Of a DNA stretch of 9,672 bases, positions 6,884 through 9,672 are shown piece by piece. The first letter of the stretch is position 1, and every line of letters starts with the position of its first letter. Position numbers and translations under genes: made by a program. The DNA lies in the NCBI GenBank assembly GCA_003453455.1, contig DMLG01000054.1, positions 1 through 9,672 on the forward strand, read 5' to 3'. Origin of the DNA: Clostridiales bacterium. GTDB lineage: Bacteria > Bacillota > Clostridia > UBA1381. The notes below the pieces were generated by a model. The model had not been told where the DNA came from. It saw only the letters and a list, made by a program, of their open reading frames with translations, and searched no databases.

Positions 6884-6912
6884 TTGATTTTTTGTATAAT
6901 ATATGGTAAAAT
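6884..6912 (+). promoter_or_regulatory. Candidate promoter for the PqqD-like operon with extended -10
   Basis: TTGATT (6884-6889) and TAAAAT (6907-6912) are separated by 17 bases, with TGG directly before the -10 box. The predicted start is near 6919, giving a leader of about 27 bases with AAGGGAG at 6932-6938, 7 bases before the ATG at 6946. Confidence 0.65.
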
Positions 6913-6945
6913 GGGATATAAACTTGTATATAAGGGAGATTTTTT

Positions 6946-7209
6946 ATGAAAATAAAAGACGGATTTATTTTAAGAAAGATTGCAGATAGCTATATTGCTG
7001 TTGCGACGGGCGAGGAATCGGTAAACTTTAATGCAATGGTTACTACAAATGAAACGGGTGCATTTTTGTGGGAAAAACTTAAAAATGAAACTACCGAAGA
7101 GGAACTCTTAGCTTGCCTATTAAACGAATATGATGTTGATGAAGAAACAGCAAAAGCGGATATTTCGGAATTTTTGGAAAAGTTAAGGGACGGAAAGCTG
7201 TTGGTTTGA
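6946..7209 (+). CDS. PqqD family protein (RiPP recognition element fold)
   Basis: An 87-residue protein that looks like a stand-alone PqqD-like domain: two N-terminal strands (MKIKDGFILRKIADSYIAVA), the NETGAFLWEKL helix typical of the family, then a winged-helix-like half with the YDVDEETAKADISEFLEKL helix. PqqD-type domains bind leader peptides of ribosomally made, modified peptides and present them to enzymes. Many clostridial stand-alone members have no proven role. Here the next gene begins 1 base after the stop and encodes a signal-peptidase-fold protein, so translational coupling and a shared job in peptide recognition and cleavage are plausible inferences. No radical SAM or other modifying enzyme is in the window. 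It has its own promoter-like sequence divergent from ruvX and a clear ribosome binding site. Confidence 0.85.
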   Translation: MKIKDGFILRKIADSYIAVATGEESVNFNAMVTTNETGAFLWEKLKNETTEEELLACLLNEYDVDEETAKADISEFLEKLRDGKLLV

Positions 7210-7210
7210 T

Positions 7211-7687
7211 ATGGAAAAGAAGCAAATCCCTCTTGCGGAATTGTGGCCCTTAATGAAAGAGCAGATAGAACTTGGGAAAACCGTTGTTTTTTCGCCAAAG
7301 GGTACAAGTATGCTGCCTTTAATACGGCAGAATGTTGATAAAGTAGTATTAAAAAAGGCACCGAATAAGCTTAAAAAATATGATTTGCCGCTTTACTTGC
7401 GAAAAAACGGACAGTTTGTGCTGCACCGTGTTGTGGGTATTGAAAAAAGCGGATATGTTATGTGCGGAGATAATCAGTTTGAGCGTGAGCATGGCATAAA
7501 AAACGAGCAGATTTTAGCTTTAGCGTGCGGTGTTTACCGTGAGAATGAGTACCTGTCCTTTGATGATAAAAAATATGTAAATTATTGTAAAAAGCAAGTG
7601 TTAAAAAAACGGTTTTATGGCGTTTATATTCGTATAGTGCGCTTTGCAAGCAAAATAAAGCATAAAATAACAGATAAGGAAAAATAA
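7211..7687 (+). CDS. S24/S26 (signal-peptidase-fold) protein without membrane anchor
   Basis: A 158-residue protein with the core of the LexA/signal peptidase superfamily. GTSMLPLI carries the likely nucleophile Ser33, LHRVVGI carries His72, and GDNQ (86-89) matches the conserved GDN box. The Ser plus His arrangement resembles the SipW/ER-type signal peptidases, which use Ser-His instead of Ser-Lys; the alignment is by eye. Unlike true signal peptidases it has no N-terminal hydrophobic segment, so a cytoplasmic protease or regulator is more likely. The C-terminal 30 residues are basic and amphipathic and could touch the membrane. It begins 1 base after the PqqD-like gene, with only weak GGAAAG-like sequence upstream, so translational coupling is likely. 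Candidate substrates are a peptide bound by the PqqD-like protein or the small protein downstream; neither is shown. The stop codon lies in the loop of a terminator hairpin. Confidence 0.8.
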   Translation: MEKKQIPLAELWPLMKEQIELGKTVVFSPKGTSMLPLIRQNVDKVVLKKAPNKLKKYDLPLYLRKNGQFVLHRVVGIEKSGYVMCGDNQFEREHGIKNEQILALACGVYRENEYLSFDDKKYVNYCKKQVLKKRFYGVYIRIVRFASKIKHKITDKEK

Positions 7688-7705
7688 AATTTCTTATCTG
7701 TTTTT
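7669..7705 (+). terminator. Intrinsic terminator overlapping the end of the peptidase gene
   Basis: AACAGATAAG (7669-7678) pairs with CTTATCTGTT (7693-7702), with a few further inner pairs, followed by a T-run to 7705. The stem starts inside the coding region, and the TAA stop (7685-7687) is in the loop. It is AT-rich and may let some transcription through to the 69-residue gene. Confidence 0.7.
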
Positions 7706-7751
7706 CATTAAATTTTTCGTTTTCGGGGAATATAAAAAGGGGCGAAAAATT

Positions 7752-7961
7752 ATGAAAGATGAAGATTTTGCATTTGATATTATGAATAATGCAAACACAG
7801 TCGCTTCAATGACCGAATGTACGGGACTTATACAGATACCGCCTGAAACCGAAGAAGAGGCGGCATCATATACCGATATATATACAGTCCCTAAAACGGT
7901 AAATGAAGTGGAAAAAGGAAGATACAGGCACAAGAGGATTAAAAAAAATCGGAGCAAGTAA
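7752..7961 (+). CDS. Small acidic protein of unknown function, 69 residues
   Basis: Not a family that can be named with confidence. The ORF is preceded by AAAAGGGG (7735-7742) with 9-base spacing and followed at once by a strong terminator, which together support a real gene. The protein has an acidic, probably disordered body with a single Cys23 in TECTGLI, a PPETEEE segment, a tyrosine pair (TDIYTVP) and a very basic tail (RYRHKRIKK...). There is no signal peptide or membrane segment. The last codons, including AAA AAA, overlap the terminator stem, so part of the basic tail may be dictated by the hairpin. It lies 64 bases after the PqqD-like and peptidase pair on the same strand. A substrate or precursor peptide role is possible but unproven, and an unrelated conserved small protein is equally possible. 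No good promoter was found directly upstream. Confidence 0.6.
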   Translation: MKDEDFAFDIMNNANTVASMTECTGLIQIPPETEEEAASYTDIYTVPKTVNEVEKGRYRHKRIKKNRSK

Positions 7962-7974
7962 GCTCCGATTTTTT
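7943..7974. terminator. Shared bidirectional terminator of the small gene and mscL
   Basis: The 13-bp perfect stem pairs 7943-7955 with 7962-7974 around a 6-base loop (AAGTAA), with an A-run on one side and a T-run on the other. The TAA stop of the 69-residue gene is in the loop, and the mscL stop (complement of 7973-7975) overlaps the other arm. It can end transcription from both directions. Confidence 0.92.
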
Positions 7975-8365
7975 ACTGCTTTTTCAAAAGGTCGCGGATT
8001 TCGGTTAAAAGTACTTCTTCGTTTGAAGGTGCAGGAGGCTCAGCCTCAGCCTCTTCCTTTTTCTCAAATCTTTCTCTTATTTTGTTTATCATCTTAACTA
8101 TTGCAAAAACAGAAATTGCTATTAGCAAAAAGTCAATAATTGCCTGCAAGAACTGACCGTAAGGAATAACAAGCTCTTCTGTAACCTTTGCAGAGAGGTC
8201 GGCAATATTTACCTTTCCTGTTATAACACTTAAAACCGGTGTTATGATGTTTTCAACAAGCGACGTTACGATTTTTGTAAATGCGCTACCCATTATAACG
8301 CCGACAGCTAAATCCACAACATTGCCCCTTGAAATAAATTTTTTGAATTCATCAATAGTTTTCAT
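7973..8365 (-). CDS. mscL: Large-conductance mechanosensitive channel MscL
   Basis: A 130-residue inner membrane protein forming a pentameric tension-gated pore that releases solutes on osmotic downshock. The family signature is clear: an N-terminal amphipathic helix (MKTIDEFKKFISRGNVVD), the first membrane helix with VGVIMGSAFTKIV (residues about 15-45), a short periplasmic loop, a second membrane helix (about 71-95, FLLIAISVFAIV), and a charged cytoplasmic C-terminal helix ending in LLTEIRDLLKKQ. The loop between the helices is short, as in other Gram-positive members. The start has AAAGGAAGG at 8374-8382 with 8-base spacing. It lies 29 bases after glyS on the same strand with no terminator between, so it is probably co-transcribed with it. 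It converges on the 69-residue gene, with 11 bases between stop codons. Confidence 0.96.
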   Translation of the reverse strand: MKTIDEFKKFISRGNVVDLAVGVIMGSAFTKIVTSLVENIITPVLSVITGKVNIADLSAKVTEELVIPYGQFLQAIIDFLLIAISVFAIVKMINKIRERFEKKEEAEAEPPAPSNEEVLLTEIRDLLKKQ

Positions 8366-8394
8366 TTGTTTTACCTTCCTTTATTTATATTTTT

Positions 8395-9672
8395 TTAAAA
8401 TGAAAGCTTGTTTTCCAAAAAAGCTTCCAAATCATCAATTTTAACACGCTCCTGCGCCATTGTGTCACGGTCGCGGACTGTTACCGAGGCGTCGTTTTCT
8501 GAATCAAAGTCGTATGTGATGCAAAAAGGTGTACCTATTTCGTCCTGACGGCGGTAGCGTTTGCCAATAGAGCCTGCATCGTCAAATTCCATATTGAACT
8601 TCTTTGAAAGGCTATCGAAAACCTTTTCCGCACCCTCGTTAAGCTTTTTTGAAAGGGGCAGAACCGCTGCTTTAACAGGTGCTAATGCCGGATTTAGATG
8701 AAGCACAACACGGGTGTCGCCGCCTTCTAATTCTTCTTCGTCATAAGCCTCAACCAAGAATGCAAGAGTTACACGGTCTGCACCAAGTGACGGCTCTATG
8801 CAGTAAGGAACATAACGCTCGCCCGTTGCCTGGTCGATGTAATCCATGCTTTCACCCGAGTGATTTTGGTGCTGCATAAGGTCGTAATCGGTACGGTCAG
8901 CAATGCCCCAAAGCTCACCCCAGCCAAATGGGAATACAAATTCTATATCGGAAGTGGCCTTTGAATAAAAGGCAAGCTCTTCTTTTGAATGGTCGCGGAA
9001 ACGCACATTTTCTTCCTTTATACCAAGTGAAGTAAGCCATTTCATACAGAAATCTTTCCAATAGTAGAACCATTCTAAATCTTCACCGGGCTTGCAGAAA
9101 AATTCAAGCTCCATCTGTTCAAATTCACGGGTTCTGAAAGTGAAGTTTCCGGGTGTTATTTCGTTTCTGAAAGATTTTCCCACCTGTCCTATACCGAAAG
9201 GTACTTTCTTTCTTGATGTACGCTGAACATTTTTAAAGTTTACAAATATTCCCTGAGCCGTTTCAGGACGCAGATAAATCGTTGAAGAGGAGTCCTCTGT
9301 AACGCCCTGAAAAGTTTTAAACATCAGATTAAACTGGCGTATATCGGTAAAATTATGCTTGCCGCATTCGGGGCATACGATACCGTTTTCCTCGATGTAT
9401 TCAAGCATCTTTTCATTGCTCCAACCGTCAACCGTGATATCCTCACCCTTACTATGCGCAAAATCCTCAATAAGCTTATCTGCTCTGTGGCGTGCGTGAC
9501 ATTCCTTACAGTCCATTAAAGGATCGGAAAAACCGCCGATATGCCCTGATGCTACCCAAGTTTCAGGGTTCATCAGTATAGCGCAGTCAACGCCCACATT
9601 GTACTTGGATTCCTGAATGAATTTTTTCCACCATGCCTTTTTTATATTGTTTTTAAGCTCAACTCCCAAAGG
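8395..9672 (-). CDS. glyS: Glycyl-tRNA synthetase, single-chain (homodimeric) type; N-terminus off window
   Basis: Class II synthetase that charges tRNA-Gly with glycine using ATP. The first visible codon (complement of 9670-9672) is Pro and the frame stays open to the edge. The first visible residues, PLGVELKNN, match the internal PLGVELK stretch of the family, so roughly 35-40 residues and the true start are missing. The TTG at 9667-9669 is an internal Leu codon, not a start. Counting from the first visible residue, a four-cysteine zinc-type site is at Cys55, Cys58, Cys100 and Cys103. Motif 2 with FRNE is at 168-171, motif 3 with LGADR at about 296-300, and the anticodon-binding domain follows from about 320. 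The full protein would be about 460 residues, as usual for the alpha2 form. A T-box leader, common for this gene in Firmicutes, would be outside the window. Confidence 0.96.
   Translation of the reverse strand, partial: PLGVELKNNIKKAWWKKFIQESKYNVGVDCAILMNPETWVASGHIGGFSDPLMDCKECHARHRADKLIEDFAHSKGEDITVDGWSNEKMLEYIEENGIVCPECGKHNFTDIRQFNLMFKTFQGVTEDSSSTIYLRPETAQGIFVNFKNVQRTSRKKVPFGIGQVGKSFRNEITPGNFTFRTREFEQMELEFFCKPGEDLEWFYYWKDFCMKWLTSLGIKEENVRFRDHSKEELAFYSKATSDIEFVFPFGWGELWGIADRTDYDLMQHQNHSGESMDYIDQATGERYVPYCIEPSLGADRVTLAFLVEAYDEEELEGGDTRVVLHLNPALAPVKAAVLPLSKKLNEGAEKVFDSLSKKFNMEFDDAGSIGKRYRRQDEIGTPFCITYDFDSENDASVTVRDRDTMAQERVKIDDLEAFLENKLSF

Noticed and set aside
7708..7736. Promoter TTAAAT, 17 bases, TATAAA for the 69-residue gene
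   Set aside because: The -35 match is poor, and transcription would start at or after the ribosome binding site, leaving it out of the message.
7903..8097. 64-residue + strand ORF overlapping the small gene and mscL
   Set aside because: It runs through the shared terminator and antisense to mscL with no family signal.
9667..9669. TTG as the start codon of glyS
   Set aside because: The upstream codon visible at the edge continues the frame as Pro, and PLGVELK is an internal conserved stretch of the family.

Overview
The window reads as chromosomal DNA of a strictly anaerobic, AT-rich Firmicute of the class Clostridia, probably a gut-type lineage. The reasons are an oxygen-sensitive glycyl-radical ribonucleotide reductase, strong AGGAG-type ribosome binding sites, the ruvX-DUF1292 pair typical of Firmicutes, and a single-chain glycyl-tRNA synthetase. 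The genus cannot be named from this sequence. No rRNA, tRNA, CRISPR array, insertion sequence or phage gene was seen.

Region 1 (1-5226, + strand) is a tightly packed four-gene run with gaps of 6 to 14 bases. It holds the C-terminal part of an anaerobic ribonucleotide reductase (nrdD) that carries a fused CxxC redoxin domain. Next come a thioredoxin-reductase-like flavoprotein lacking the usual NADPH-phosphate motif, a stand-alone E2/CAT-fold acyltransferase-like protein with Glu at the catalytic His position, and a FadD-like acyl-CoA/AMP ligase. The first two genes make a plausible electron-supply unit for deoxynucleotide synthesis. The last two look like an acyl activation and transfer pair.

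Region 2 (5227-6095) holds a compact putative amidase (Amidase_6 type) without a signal peptide. It is followed by a 315-base intergenic stretch with a perfect bidirectional terminator hairpin and a very short ORF behind a strong ribosome binding site.

Region 3 (6096-6881, - strand) is ruvX followed by a DUF1292 gene. Each has its own promoter-like sequence, and the DUF1292 promoter overlaps the ruvX stop codon.

Region 4 (6884-7974, + strand) diverges from ruvX. The two candidate promoters are back to back, with their -35 boxes 2 bases apart. It holds a PqqD-like (RRE-fold) protein, a soluble signal-peptidase-fold (S24/S26) protein 1 base downstream, and a 69-residue acidic protein of unknown function. 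The last two genes both end with their stop codon inside the loop of a terminator hairpin. This PqqD, peptidase and small-protein cassette is the least explained part of the window and the best candidate for an undescribed peptide-processing or signalling unit, although no modifying enzyme is visible.

Region 5 (7973-9672, - strand) is glyS (5' end off the window) followed by mscL. mscL converges on the 69-residue gene and shares its bidirectional terminator.
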